From assembly GCA_905250075.1 (NCBI GenBank), contig CAJNOP010000001.1, positions 4,312,514-4,376,513 on the forward strand: a stretch of DNA of 64,000 nt, written 5' to 3'. Both the position numbers and the translations under genes were made by a program. The notes under the pieces were generated by a model. It was not told the origin of the DNA, did not search any database, and worked only from the letters and a program-made list of their open reading frames with translations. Position 1 is the stretch's first letter; the number at the start of each line of letters is the position of its first letter. The stretch is from Rotaria sp. Silwood1 (lineage: Eukaryota > Rotifera > Eurotatoria > Philodinida > Philodinidae). This document shows positions 51,705-64,000 of the stretch, one piece after another.

Positions 51705-52183
51705 TTATTGTTCCTCATCACTACTACTACTATTACTACTTGCAGTTGTTGCTCTACTTGCAGTTGCCACTTGATTAATAAGTGCGGCTTTTGGACGAAC
51801 ACGTCTTTCAATAAGTGTGATGATTTGATCAATTTGATAATAAAGATCACGATAATTTTTTCTTAATGGATCACATAAAATAAGTTCATAGCATAATCGT
51901 CTTGCTCGTATCCATGCTCTACGTTGAATAGCATTGAATAAACGAAACATAAGTGCATCAGGTGGTGTATATGGTAATAATTTCGGAAGAACTGGTGGAG
52001 GTTTTCGTGTTTTTATTACTGACTTTTCAGCTTCAGTTCGACTTCGACTTGAAACTGTATTTGCCTATAATAAAATGTATGATTAAATAATAAGTGTTGA
52101 AATACATATGTTACCTCTTGGTTAACAGTTAATACAGGAGAATTGAGACTAAAACGAGTTTCTTGTTTCTTTTTACTGGACAT
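51705..52183 (-). CDS. Small 2-exon protein, possibly ERICH2-like
   Basis: Minus-strand exons 52183-52115 and 52064-51705 join at phase 0 to 142 aa beginning MSSKKKQETRFSLNSPVLTV. The first exon is basic. The second opens with a proline-rich stretch (TRKPPPVLPKLLPYTPPDAL), then a helical, tryptophan-containing segment (MFRLFNAIQRRAWIRARRLC, then ELILCDPLRKNYRDL and QIDQIITLIE), and ends in an alanine/serine tail with DEEQ. A short helix pair followed by a -C--IL---P--- pattern is reminiscent of the C-terminal region of ERICH2, a testis/cilia-associated protein, but that is a weak memory-based match. The intron is 50 bp with GTAACA and TTTATTATAG ends. Gene likely real; function unknown. Confidence 0.6.
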
Positions 52184-52809
52184 TATTGCTTTGAAATACA
52201 AGAGTATGATTAAACAATTTATATAAATATAAACTATTGCATGATAGAAGAGCCGATTTTAATTTGCAAACAAAAATCTCAGAAAATTGTTTGTTAAACG
52301 GGATCATAAAACATGAAAAGTAGAGATTAGCAAACATATTGATCAAATGTTCATATTGACAACTAAGCATGCTCACTCCATGAGTTGACTACAAAAAAAG
52401 CCAAATCGCCATTCATTAATACTCTAAATATTATAATGGGTAGCTCATCAAAAAAATGGAACACTTCTCTTATTTTCTTGAGTAGTACAACCATCACTCA
52501 GGAAATTTGTTTTCGCTCTACAAAACCAAGTATATTATAAATTAAGGTAGTTCCTTGTTTGACAAAAAAAACATGAACAGTAAAGACATACAACATGTTC
52601 TACTGCAATTACATGAACAAAGATTAACTAGTTCATAGATTTCGAAACTATTTGCTGGTGAAATTAGAAATCGAGGATCTACAGATCGATCAAAATATTC
52701 AAAGAATCTGATGCGATACATTTGTAAATAACTACTACTCGATACCAAATGAAAAGAATGATTCATCGGGTGAATTACTATCGTCTTCACATCAAAAAGA
52801 AAACATCAA
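52184..52809. other. Upstream flank of the ERICH2-like candidate
   Basis: Non-coding DNA between that gene's start and the transposase relic. Minus-strand frames (52173-52376, 52542-52790) have no recognisable content. The left terminal repeat of the transposon may lie here but was not identified. Confidence 0.4.
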
Positions 52810-53520
52810 CAAAACAATGCGCCAAAATGTGTGATGTCTCAAGATCAACCATGTAAAAACTACCTAAAAATGGCTCGGATTCAAATCGTTTTTAAAACTT
52901 ATTGCTCTGAAGCTACCAAATGCACAAAAACAAAAGAAAAGAGTCTCGTTTCTCATATAGGTCAGAAAAAATATCACAAAAATCTTTATTCAGGAAAGTT
53001 TGTTTTTCTGGTAAAAACTGATTTAATATCGATATCGTATACCACCGCTAAAATGATAGGACTTGGTCTAGGAATCGGCAACAAGCTGATGTGGAGGGAA
53101 GAAACCTATCGGAACAGAAAATTTTCTCATGGTATGCTTAGGAGTGTATTACGATGGTGTCATGCGTTCTGTTATTATCAAGAAAGGAAAGTACGATCAC
53201 TCATGAACGTTATATTGATGAAATATTTCCCATCACATTGTAAGATGTTCTGAAATTAGTTAGAAAAGAATTCACATATCAACAAGATGAGACACGGCCA
53301 CACATTGATTATCACGCTTAAATATCGTGCGAATCAAAGATGAAATCAATGCAGCCCTAAAACACACGGACCGATTTTATTGTTGCTGCAAACGTTTACT
53401 TGTAAGATTTTTGACCAACATTCCGATGACCACCGTACGGCTTTGATCTTAATCCCTTTGATTACGTAATTTGAGGCGAATTGTATAGTTAGACGGCCTG
53501 AAACAAAGTAACCAGTAAAA
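52810..53520 (+). pseudogene. Tc1/mariner-type transposase relic
   Basis: Degraded blocks in family order on the plus strand: KQCAKMCDVSRSTM (about 52816-52855), a paired-like helix-turn-helix; RNRKFSHGM (about 53112-53138), at the position of the KFSHGVMVW block; a QQDETRPHIDYHA-type block (about 53280-53320) around the second catalytic Asp; and PPYGFDLNPFDYVI followed by GEL (about 53425-53480), matching the WPPYSPDLNPLDY block. Frameshifts separate the blocks. At least two conserved Trp positions (just before PPYGFD and before GEL) read TGA, as expected of TGG-to-TGA decay. It resembles a different lineage from the relic at 25169. No terminal repeats found; inactive. Confidence 0.7.
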
Positions 53521-56500
53521 AAATTTTAATTGATTAATTCGTGCTAGTGCAAAAGAAATTTGATTTGATGCTGTTCGTTGCAGTATCGACTGTTAGACTA
53601 AAAAAATTCAATCGTACGTTACAGAGGTATGGTGAATATATTTTCTAAATGAAATACACAATTTTATACAGCAAAAAATGTTCTATCGCATGAGCTAAGA
53701 GTGAAGTCTCTCAACTGTGTCTGATCTGTTCAATAAGGAAATAAAAGTATATCATTCGTCATGTGTCACCTGTTGCAAATAAACTAGCTTATATTGGCTT
53801 AGCAAGACGATTGAAATTCAACGAGACATGCTTATAAAATATTATTATCATAAGTAAACAATAGAACTTTCTATCAATTGATTTTTATCTTTTTTTGTGG
53901 AATCGGAAGATGGCTTATCGACTAAAACAATGAAGAGAACATCATTTTATTTTCTATATTTCAAGTATATTGACATAGTGTCACGACGATGCAGAGACTA
54001 GCTAGTCGCTAGAAACTCATTCGAACGTTGTCAGAGAGACTCTTATCTTGAGATGATACAAAAGTTCTTGAATCTTCAATCTGAGTTTTTTTTTTACATC
54101 TTCAGTGAATTCTGCAAGATAGTGGTTTTGACAATTGGGCCGCCATCTTTTATCCGACATGATTAAAAGTATTGAGCTAGTCTTCAGCTAGCTGTTTTGA
54201 ACAAGAGCGATAATGAAACCATTCAACACAACAAGATCGATTCTAGATGAAATTGTTTATCGTTTTCATGTTAATTCAAAACCTATTGTCAAAAATTTGA
54301 GGTCGTTTCACACCGAATTTATGTTGTTATTTGGCAGTTTTCTTTTATTTACTAGATGTACATATGAAAATTTATTATCTTCGGTTGTGATGATCTCGAA
54401 AACGCAATATCAAAAAAATGCTGGTGTGCACATGATGATAAAGTTTCATGATCAAATCTATACCATTCGTTTCTTAGAGAAAACCACTTAGAAAGACAAA
54501 TTTTCGTCTACTTTGTTGTTTTCCAAGCTTCAAAATAATTAAAATGATGATAACAATAACAGTTGCTTAGTACTAGTTTTGCTCTTATCAAAAACATTTG
54601 TGAAAACAGTTGATCATAGATAATCCATCAGAGTGATAATCAAGTGCTGAATTAGTAGTATTCATTAGAAACATATTGGTACCTATTAATAGAGTTCTCT
54701 TAGAGATACATTTCGGATGGCTACTTTTCACTTTCATTTTATTTTTGATTAACTAGTTGATAGGTGTTTTATGTTTTCCAATTTACAATGATAAAAGAAC
54801 CTGATTCTAGTAAAATCTTAATATCATTCGGGGAGAAACGTTTTATGGCAGATCGTCAAGACGATTATTCACTTTTTATAAAATATAGATTTTTCCGATA
54901 TTTGACATGTGAAACTTTGCACTGCATTTTGCAGTCGAGTGAAACTCGAATGTCATCGAGTTTGTCTAAAAGAATGATGTATACACAAAGATATACACAA
55001 TTAATTTGTATTATTATTCAATGATGTTTTTATTTTATATGTTTGCCAAATTTTCATCATCTTGATAATCAATACGATTAAAAATAGCCTTGATTACTTT
55101 GTCCATGTTCATTCAAAACCACGATAAAAATATTGTATGACCATTATGCGAATACATACAAGACCTCAAATACTTAGTTTTTCTCTACACATTTATTATA
55201 TTTATTTTTGCTTTAGGCATGATAGTTCTTTTTCAAAGCGTGAATAAATCGATTCGTTGTATGTTAAAAATATGAATTATTATTTATTTAGTTACCACCT
55301 TATATATTCCAACTAACAAAATATATTGAAATAATTTTATGATCAAGTCCATATCAGCTAACTAATGGAATTTCATCTTGAAAATTATTCGATGCATTCA
55401 ACATAAAACTTATTGAAAATGGCAAGTTATAATCATGGAGATGCTCCATAGAATTTTACTAAAGATTAGGATTATTTTTCATCTATAAGAAAAGAAACTT
55501 TATTGAAATAATCAAATCAATTTTATTTGTTTCGATAATTATTCTTAGTTTCGCTACGATTGTTGGTATTGGTTGTTATGTAAATCATAATGATCTAATA
55601 TATAGTCAAGAAAAAAAACGATCATTTAATGGAACATTAATAATGACGAAGTGATTTCTGGTTGACCATAATAGAATAGAAATGACGACGATACTGATCA
55701 TGAAGATGATAAGGATGGAATTTCCTTCACAAGTACGAAAATATCTTGAAAGAATTCATGTTCATGAATAAATAACATTGTTGTTTCTTTTTAGAAATGT
55801 AAGTCAATAGTTTCTTTGAAGTCATCTACATTTGTACAAGCGAGATAAACATGCTTGCTAGTAAGAGTTTTCGATATCTATCTTTAAATTATACGTGTAT
55901 CAATAAATGGATTGTTGAATGATCAAATGTGATAGATCTTAATGAATAAAATTGATAAGAATATCTTTGAAATGATTGAAATATTGTCAAACAATGTAAG
56001 ACTATTTCTGTTATCATTCATTGAGAAAATAAATTAAACAATTTAATATAACAGCCAGAATGAATACAGTAAATTTATCTTTCAAGATTCTTCTAAGTAA
56101 GTTGCAGATTATATAGACTGTGAAGGTACAACGATAAGTGAATCTGCAGATATATGAACTTCCTTAACTAATTTTAATTCGAAGCAACGTATGATTATTG
56201 CATAATTTGATCGATATATTAAAAGATACAAAAAGAAACATTATACAATATGTACCTCTTCTATTAAGAACCCTTAAATCAATTATCTTTTTACACAGAT
56301 AAATGAGTTTGTGCAAATTTATTTTTACCAATCAGTCTATATGATTTGCTTTCCGATATTCTCTTATTTGAAAATGCCAGCTCTAAAATCTTCTAAAGGC
56401 GAACAAAAGTTTTATCTTCACGAACTGCGTTGACAACGTATAAGTCAATTTGATCAATATGTTCTCTGCCGAAAATCATATCGTCGAAAATCGATGACCT

Positions 56501-58003
56501 TCATTTCAATGACCACGCCTATTGGTGACATTCTGAAATGATACGTGCAATATTAGAAACGTTCTAATATCATATGTATTAATATTAATTGTATTTTAAT
56601 AATTTCACTGACGTACCAAATTAATACTCACCTTGAGTGAATAAGTAAACAGTTTCTGAAGTTAAGTTAAGAACTATGCTGGTAACTAAGTATTCTAGTG
56701 CCTCAGGTCATAATTCATAATGCACACATCATATTTGAATCGATAGCTGTGACGATTTTAGATAGAAGAGTTGCTAGTACTGATGAAGTTATGCTTTATT
56801 GTGCTTCTTCATATCGTTAATCGTATCATTTACATCAAAACTACACGTTTATATATGCAAATAGGAGAGACATGAATAAAGAGAGAAGAGCGAGATGGTT
56901 CACGATACATAGTTGGAATAGAAAGAAGACTAAAGCATGTGACATGAAGAGATGACACGAGAAGATTGAATATTACATATGAACAGTCAATTCGATCAAG
57001 TAATGGGAGTAGATAATGGCTCAACCAAGAATCTCACATGCCGGGTGTAGTTTGGGCGTTATATCCCGAGGATTCATAACATCAAAAGAGAAAAAAAACC
57101 AACAAAAAGTAAACAACAGGTTGAAAGCAATGACGTGGAGTATACAAAGAAGAGAGAAGTTTATAAGTCAAAAGAAAAATAAATACATATTAAAGAAAAA
57201 CTGTTGAGAAGCAAGTAAAAGCGTAAGGTTGATGAGATAAACCACCAGCCGGTCGAAGGGATACACTTCGAAGGCATTTTGCTCACAAATGAATCAACTA
57301 TTCGATGAGCAAGTCGCTACTTCACTTCCGTCAACTTGAGATTGACTCGACTACTTATATACTCGCGTCGATTTGTCAATACTATATATCGAAAGCCGTA
57401 GTCGTTCACTCCATTGAGAAGTTGAATGGTCACAACAACATCACAATCCCATATATATTTATGGCTATATATGATAAGTATTCAGAAAGAGCGAATTTAA
57501 AAAAATGATTGTCGAAGGTTAGATTACCGCAACAGATCTCACCAACATAGATGCCTGAAAGATATCCGACAATTTTGATTTCAATAACCTTCATATCGAT
57601 GATCTCTATTGCGGTGATAATCATTTCAGTGATGAGATACACAACTGATGGATTTTTTTAAGTTAACAAAAAGTACATGCCATTAAGTAACCAACTACAC
57701 TAATTTTAAAAAAGCAACAGTTTTATTCAATTTCAGATTTTAACAATTATATTGTGTAATAAGATTGAAATTACATATTTTTCTTGGAATTGTGCTCAAA
57801 TGTCGGAAATTGAACTTTTATATTATCATATTAAATTACGAATCAAGAATGGTATATACCATTTGAGAAATTATTAGTAAATATTTTCCATTTATTCTGA
57901 TAAGATTTCTTCGTAATGAATCTTTTCGTATTGGGATTCGATCCATTCCAAAAATAAACTTTGCTTTCTTATCTTCTGTTAAATTCATAGATTTGAATAG
58001 TAA
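53521..58003. other. Intergenic stretch, 4.5 kb, no supported gene
   Basis: Several open frames (54213-54491, 54764-55024, 57016-57207, 57305-57508 and the minus-strand 57430-57642) show no domain, no splice-consistent partner exons and no family resemblance. The part at 57000-57640 is less A+T-rich than its surroundings, which may mark an old insertion, but I cannot name it. Confidence 0.4.
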
Positions 58004-59292
58004 TTATTTACATTTGTTCAACCATTCTCGAAAATTTTCATAACTCTTTTGTTTTTCATCTTCATATAATTTAATACATAAATTACAAAATACATTATCA
58101 ATAAAATAATTTGATGGCCATACTATTAATCGATAATTAACACGCCATTGATGATAAGATTTAAATACATCTAAATTCTCAGTGATATTCGTTAGTTCAT
58201 CAGCAAGATCTTGTAAGTTTTTAAAATGTTCAATATGAATAAATGAATTTGGTGGTAAAATATTTTTATAATTATTTTCATTTGATCCAAGTACAATTGG
58301 AATACTTCCATGCACTAAGGCATTATAAAATGCTTTTTCAGTAATATAATCTTGACAATTTGCATTTTCAAAAGCTAAATAAAATTTATATTTAAAAAGT
58401 TTTTGTTCAAAATCTTGTGATGATAATTGTTTTTTTTCTTTTTTTAATGATGAACATCGACCAAATTGATTAATTGAAAAATATTTACTTAATTCGGCAG
58501 CTATTTTATGTCGTTTGGTTCGAGTATTACAATTTGATACAATCCATAAAATTTTATTTTCTCGAATTTTAAATTCATTTTCTACATCAAATGTTGATTG
58601 ATTATTTTTTCGTGACAAATAAAAATCAATTGCTTGATGATCACGAATTGTATGTGATAAATTACGTGGAATATATCGACCATAATCATGTACAATATCT
58701 GAATCTTGTCGATAAGTCATTGTCCTAAATTGAGAGAATAAAGAAAAATAAATTCACAAATTAAAACATTAGCAAACCAATTGAATGTTAAACGAGATTG
58801 AGTATATTCTGGATGATTGATAGGTGCTTCCCATGACCAAAATATCCATCTTTGTTTGAATGATGATCGATCTTGATCTGTTAATTTAAAAGACCAATAA
58901 AAATCTTCGCCAAAAAACAGTACTGCACGTGGTGATCGTCGTTTAAAGTCTTCTATTTGACATGAAAATTCACATTTTTTTGGACATTTTTCAAAATTAA
59001 CAACATGTCCACCATTTCGACTACCTTTACATATATTATTTCGTGTTTTAATTGAACGATTATGCGTATAAAGTAATATAAGTAGTGATGATTGATTAAA
59101 ATTTTTATAATAAAAAAATAAAGATTGATTAAAATTTTTATAGTAAGATAATAAAGATTGATGAAAATAAAAATAAAATATACAAACAGTTATAATCACG
59201 AAAATATTATTTTTCCAAACATATATAAAAGATAGAAATCTTTTAGGATATGTCATAGAATATCTAAAAGTGAAATATATAATGTATATCAT
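58004..59292 (-). CDS. Alpha-1,3-fucosyltransferase (GT10), type II membrane protein, 2 exons
   Basis: Minus-strand exons 59292-58778 and 58724-58004 (53-bp intron) give 411 aa. The Trp codon split across the junction rebuilds FNWTMTYRQDSDI, the GT10 signature FNWTM-YR-DSD. The second family motif is KFYLAFENANCQDYITEKAF followed by NALVHGSIPIVLG. The cytosolic N-terminus is short, one membrane anchor follows (IFVIITVCIFYFYF), then a stem with a small duplication (YYKNFNQS twice) and the Golgi-luminal catalytic domain. It transfers fucose from GDP-fucose to N-acetylglucosamine or core glycans; the acceptor is not predictable. Two starts are possible: 59292, which sits exactly at the edge of the neighbouring fold-back element, and the in-frame ATG at 59256 (399 aa). 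I think 59256 is at least as likely, since it keeps the gene clear of the element. Confidence 0.9.
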
Positions 59293-60058
59293 AAATAGTA
59301 CTACGATAAAAAAAATTCAAATATTTTCATTCTGGTTCAATTCGATCGGCTGATCTTTTAGTTAGTGATAGAAGTTTATTCAAATTTCTTTTTCAAACAG
59401 ATAGTGTAAGTAAATGTTTTTATCAAGTATTATTGTTGACCTCACTAAAGAAATTTTATCTGATAACAAGTAAAAAATAAATACATATCAAGTTTTTCAT
59501 GCATAATTGTTAGTGGTCACCTAAGAGAACAGCAAGAAGAAATAAAAACAAACTTTATGAATAATATAATATTGATACACATAGACCAACTTTTCAAAAC
59601 TACCTTGTTTAAATGCTAAAATTCTTGTCCAAAAACTAAAATGCACAATATAAGGACTTTAAATACCAAATTGGTAATTCTCTCAAAAAGAAAAAGTGTT
59701 TCATGCTTTTAAAATTCGAAATATTCTACTCGTTGATTTTTAAACTAGCTACTTCTGAAAATTTGATCTATTTGCATCAATGTCGTGTCATTGATAAAGT
59801 TTGTTTTCATTTCTTCTTGCTGTTCTATTAGGTGATCACTAAAACTTATCTGTGGAACATTTTTCATGTATTTTTCTTATATGATGGCACATACAATTTC
59901 TTTAAGGAGGTCAACAATAATACGTAATAAAAATATTTACACTATCTGTTTGAAAAAGAAATTTGAATAAATTTCTATCAATAACCAAAAACTCCAACCT
60001 ATTTGATCACATCGGAATGGAGATATTTGAATTTTTTTTTATTGTAGTGCTACTTATG
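59290..60058. mobile_element. Fold-back element, ~0.77 kb, arms ~350 bp, almost no loop
   Basis: The left half from 59290 and the right half ending at 60058 are imperfect reverse complements. Outer pair: CATAAATAGTACTACGAT / CATAAGTAGCACTACAAT. Inner pairs: TTTATTCAAATTTCTTTTTC with AAACAGATAGTGTAA in both; TATTATTGTTGACCTC in both; GAACAGCAAGAAGAAAT in both; and TGTTTAAATG / AGTTTAAAAA. The axis is near 59670, around CCAAATTGG. There is no coding capacity. The left edge touches the first ATG of the fucosyltransferase gene, so the element sits at that gene's 5' end and may carry or disturb its promoter. Confidence 0.75.
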
Positions 60059-62686
60059 GAACTTCGTGTATAATTTCAATATAATAATGTATCTAGAATA
60101 AAAACAGAAGACTTTTTTTTTCGATTGATTTGTACAGAAAAAAGTAAAGATTAAAAAATTCATCGTTCGCAAAGCATTGCTTTTGTAAAGTTGACATCAT
60201 TTTTAACCAAAAAAGCAATGGAGAAAAAAAAGAAAAAAAAATACTATGACACATTCTTTCTTTCCTTTTCTTAGTTCAAACTCAAGCGTGTAACGGACGG
60301 CTTTTTCATTTTTGCCTTCCAATTTATTCGAGTAGCGCTAATGCATGAAAGAAAAAGGAATGAGGCTTCTCTCCAGCTACTGAGTGAATAGAATGAAATC
60401 TACGGGTAAAAATCATAAACACAAATATACGTTACGTAAATCGTTTTTGAGATTTTAGGCATAAATTTAATACAGCCTAATTTGTTTTGAATTGAGTTAG
60501 TATACAATAAAATCATATTTTAAAAGAGAACTGTAGGATATTGTCACAACTGACCTGACAGTTTTTTTAAATGGCTATGAGCGTATAAACATAGACTTCA
60601 ATCTATCGAACAGAGTTGTTTTCTCTAAAGGCTTCATTAGTTTACTCTCAAAATTAAAAAAAAAACTCTAAATTTGGTACAATCAATTTTTGTTACCATT
60701 CTGTACGCAGGTGAAGAATAAAAAAAGAGCCCGAGGCTTTACCAAACAACCAACGATACGTTTCAAATCTATGAAAAGAAATACATGTCACCAATGTCAT
60801 ACATTCTTGTAATATGAATCTTAACTTGTAATATGATACAAGAAAAAGAAATAAAAAGAAGAAAAAGCTCATTTGTAGACCAGTGCGTTGGCAGAATTTG
60901 AAGGTGTCAGCATTAACTACGCATTTTTCATGATAATAATTTAAGTTCTGAGTTTTTGTGCGTAAAATAAAAAATAATGATATGATGTGAATTTCCTATT
61001 TCTATGAAAGACAAATATTTATATTCGATAGTAATTTGAAGCAGCAGATCCATCAGTGATGCGAAAAGGCTAGAGCAGAAGAGAGTTGTTTCTGAAAATT
61101 GGAAGAAGTTGTAGTTCAAAACAATAGTATTTTGGGACAACCGAAATTCAGTAAACCTAATTAGTATGAATTTTTCCGTACAGTTAGATATGCGCAAATA
61201 TGCTATCGCTTTCATCTGAATTTTACATAAAAAAGAAACTTCGAGATTCGTTTATAACTTTATATTCAATTTCAAATCATTTACTTCGTAGCAAATATTA
61301 ATGTAGACTATACGAAAAAAATTCTATTTTTTGCTGTAGCTGTTTTTAAACGAAACGTTTCTCAGCGCAAAAAGTTTTCGAAAAAAAGGCAAACTCATTT
61401 TGTCGCCAGAGAATATAGAGATTTTATTTTCATTTGAATCTTTTATTCATTGCATAAGTCAGGGTATATGTTCTGCCGTTGTGAGATTATTTTTTAAATC
61501 TTGTCATGTTCATATCTTAGCAACAAGAGCGATAAAGCTTGCACGATTACTTGAGAAATTTCAATAAATGATTCTCAACTATTTTGTTAGAAAAACTTAA
61601 GATATTACAAAAGACTTCTAGACTTCTCGTAGAAGGTAATCAAATTTTTGGGTAAATTAAATCGTTATACTTACAGATATAAAATAGTTCCATTACATAA
61701 AATCGGAAAAAAGTATTATCTGAACTATTCAAAATTAAACGGAAAAGTAGTCTAAAAAAATTTCCGCAACATGAAGAAAATGGAATTATAATAGTTTATC
61801 TAAAATGAGAGAAAAACGTAGCCTAAATCTTTAAAAATCAAACAAAGATATAGCTCGAATTTGTTCAAAATTGCAGAAAGTTCATCAGAAGTTTTCTATG
61901 ACATTGGAGACAGTTATGATCAAACTTTCAAAAGTAGGAAAGGTATATTTCTCATCTCCGCATGTTATTTTGATTTTACACAATCACTAACCATTCTTGT
62001 GGACGTCTTGTTCATACTACAACCATTTTTGAATAGCACTTAAAAACTAAAAGTGGCATCTATTTGAGTCAAATAGGCTTTTCTGTGCTATTTGTAGTTT
62101 GTGTAAGTTTTCAACCTTTCATGCTAGATGAAATCATAAAGATCAAACTCATATCAAGCCAAGATTTCATAATTCAAGATCAAATCCAAATATTCTGGGT
62201 ATAAAAATATGAATCTTTCCATCTCATTTAATCACTATGTTCTCTCGGATAAAACTACAAATGTTAGTAGTCATAATAAAGTTCAAACTATAATTGAACA
62301 TCAACAGAAGTTTTTTAAAGTATTCTCAAGATTACAAAACATTACTTTTTAGAAACCAAAGGGTTGTATAATGCAATAGAATATATGTTTAAATATTGTT
62401 TCTGTTAAATCACTATCAATGATCATATACTTCAAAAGAAAAATATCGACAGAGATTTGACAATCGTCCATAGTGAATATGAACTAAAATATGCAATCAA
62501 AACATTAAGTGAATGTTTTCAACTATTGATTTATTATCTTTATTAAAGTAACAAACAACATTAAAGAATAGATGAGATTAATTTTTTTATTTTAATTAAA
62601 TAAAAACAAAATTGATTTTAAGTCTGAAACAGTTTGTTTTCGAAATACTTTTAGCGAGATATAATAAATAACAATTTTGTTTTTGT
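60059..62686. other. Intergenic stretch, 2.6 kb, no supported gene
   Basis: A+T-rich DNA with no recognisable coding content. The frames at 60928-61215 (minus) and 61861-62043 (plus) match no family. The last 100 bp hold TTTATT/TTATTTTA sequence that could serve as the poly(A) signal of the minus-strand GPCR. Confidence 0.45.
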
Positions 62687-63968
62687 TCATATATATGTTA
62701 GACGTGTACTTCCTCTTGAACGCTGTTGCATGGTTGATAATAGATTTTCATTTGATTGTATTTTCATATAAGTTAATAATATTTCCAATAATTCTTTTGA
62801 TGTTTCACGAAAATGTCGACAACAAAGTAAATAAATAATTAAATTTCCATTAGAATTAATTGTTTGCATAAAATTAGCAAACGTATCAAATATACGTTGA
62901 ATTCGACATTGGAAATAAAGATTATCTTTTAATATATAATTACCTATTGTTGGATATCGAACTTCATAAATGTGATTAATAAGCATTGGAAAACGACATA
63001 AAAGAAATAAAAGTACAACTCCTATAAGCATTATTGTTACATGATGATGTCGTCTTGAATAGTTTAAATTGGCTCTTAACATAGCCATTTGTCGAATTGA
63101 TGTTGATAATAAACGACGATGTTCATCATGATATTGTACAAGTCGACGAACTGTTAAAATATTTATAATTATTAATATAACAAATGGTATAACATATACA
63201 ATTGGAATAAAAATATAGATATTAACAATTTCGCGAAACATTTTCTTTTGGCCAATAAATGTATCTGTAAAATTTGATTGAATTAAAATAATAATAATAA
63301 TAATAATACGAAATTTAAATTTTGTACTTACATGATTTTGTATAATGAGTTCGATTTGCAGTATCAATTTGTGTAATAACACGAAATTCAAACCAATTAG
63401 GTATCATAGAAATAATTGCAAATAAAGTCAATAATAATATAATACGTAAAGCGTTTCGTATGGTACAATATTGACTAGCATTTAAACCCATTGAAACATA
63501 TAAATAACGATCAACAGAAACAGCTACTGTATAATAAGTTATACATAGTTGAAGAGTATTCATTAGTGGAATGATGTATGGTGATAACCTATAACTATAC
63601 ATAAGGAAAAATCATAATAAAAGCGTGTATATAACTTACCGATAAAACGTTTCATTATAAATACTGTATAAATTTTCTTGATTTTTCGAAAAGAAATACG
63701 GAATAATGATAGTAAAACGAAGTGCATAAAATATAAAAAATAAAATAAGCCATAGCAGATTGACAGCCGCTAATGCGATTAAATATACATTAGTTGATAA
63801 TGTTTTCATACGTTTATTTGCTAATACAATTATTGAAAATGTATTACCTAGTAAACCTAATATACATGTAACAACTGATGACCATCCACCAACAATTAAT
63901 AGAATAATTAACACAAAATTTTCATCTTCTTTAGTACATCCAAGGCTATTTGTACTGTTCAATGTCAT
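62687..63968 (-). CDS. Class A GPCR, FMRFamide-receptor-like, 3 exons
   Basis: Minus-strand exons 63968-63640, 63588-63332 and 63264-62687 give 387 aa with consistent phases (2/1, then 1/2). The N-terminus has a glycosylation site (LNST). Helix landmarks: LGLLGNTFSIIVL (TM1), NVYLIALAAVNLLW (TM2), VAVSVDRYLYVS (end of TM3, DRY), ISMIPNWFEFRV (TM4), a Cys in YTKSCYT (loop 2), IPFVILIIINILTVRRL (TM5), LIGVVLLFLLCRFPMLINHI (TM6) and INSNGNLIIYLLCCRHFRE (TM7/helix 8). NLIIY in place of NPxxY, with TINS before it, is typical of the FMRFamide/myosuppressin-type receptor group. A neuropeptide ligand at the plasma membrane is inferred. The tail has a CC pair that could be palmitoylated. Introns are 51 and 67 bp; the second carries an AAT run (about 63286-63307). 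Confidence 0.87.
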
Positions 63969-64000
63969 TTCTATCGTCGATTGATGCTACCACAGAAAAA

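Noticed and set aside
53425..53480. TGA at conserved Trp positions, suggesting a variant genetic code
   Set aside because: The same window uses TGA as a normal stop (canopy gene, 2786-2788), and this transposase copy has other frameshifts; ordinary TGG-to-TGA decay explains it.
57016..57642. Overlapping frames in a less A+T-rich segment
   Set aside because: No conserved motif, no coherent exon structure and both strands open equally; left as unassigned intergenic DNA.
1..64000. tRNA, rRNA, CRISPR arrays and prokaryotic operon signals
   Set aside because: I scanned for T-loop-like GGTTCGA motifs and regular direct repeats with unique spacers; single GGTTCGA hits (for example near 38850) have no cloverleaf, and spliced animal genes rule out a prokaryotic source.

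Overview
This is a eukaryotic window, A+T-rich throughout. Its genes have GT-AG introns, mostly about 50-80 bp with a few of 0.6-1.9 kb. Animal-specific families are present: two neuropeptide-type GPCRs, a chimaerin, a canopy chaperone and a GT10 fucosyltransferase. Compact genes, very short introns and small DNA-transposon remnants suggest a small invertebrate. A bdelloid rotifer is my best guess, but that is inference and no diagnostic marker is present.

Layout, left to right. A five-exon CNPY3/4-like canopy gene (305-2788, +); its first intron holds a hAT-type MITE and a 21-bp minisatellite element. A ~375-bp degenerate tandem repeat (2908-3960). A six-exon ankyrin-repeat gene ending in a CaaX box (7405-11337, +). 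A 62-bp-arm inverted repeat (12456-12676). A decayed minus-strand LRR array built from ~133-bp exon-plus-intron units (13157-14041). A three-exon LRR transmembrane receptor (15922-20147, -). Long non-coding DNA with a mariner relic (25169-25690). A two-exon allatostatin-A/galanin-type GPCR (26862-28419, -). About 9 kb of non-coding DNA containing a 1.5-kb fold-back element (33001-34535). A basic, disordered hypothetical protein (37382-38017, +), a second fragment of the minisatellite element (38299-38430) and a hairpin element (38535-38790). An RDH-type short-chain dehydrogenase (41085-42254, +). A tentative small three-exon gene (45488-45868, +) directly before a chimaerin with SH2, C1 and RhoGAP domains (46000-48787, +). 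A small two-exon ERICH2-like candidate (51705-52183, -). A second Tc1/mariner relic (52810-53520). An alpha-1,3-fucosyltransferase (58004-59292, -) abutting a second fold-back element (59290-60058). A three-exon FMRFamide-receptor-like GPCR (62687-63968, -).

Splicing was worked out by hand. In every multi-exon model the phases join without stop codons and total CDS length is divisible by three. The genes do not form one pathway; several act in signalling (two GPCRs, chimaerin, LRR receptor) or in the secretory pathway (canopy, fucosyltransferase). The most unusual content is non-coding: two long fold-back elements, a dispersed minisatellite element ending in a hairpin, and the exon-intron tandem array.
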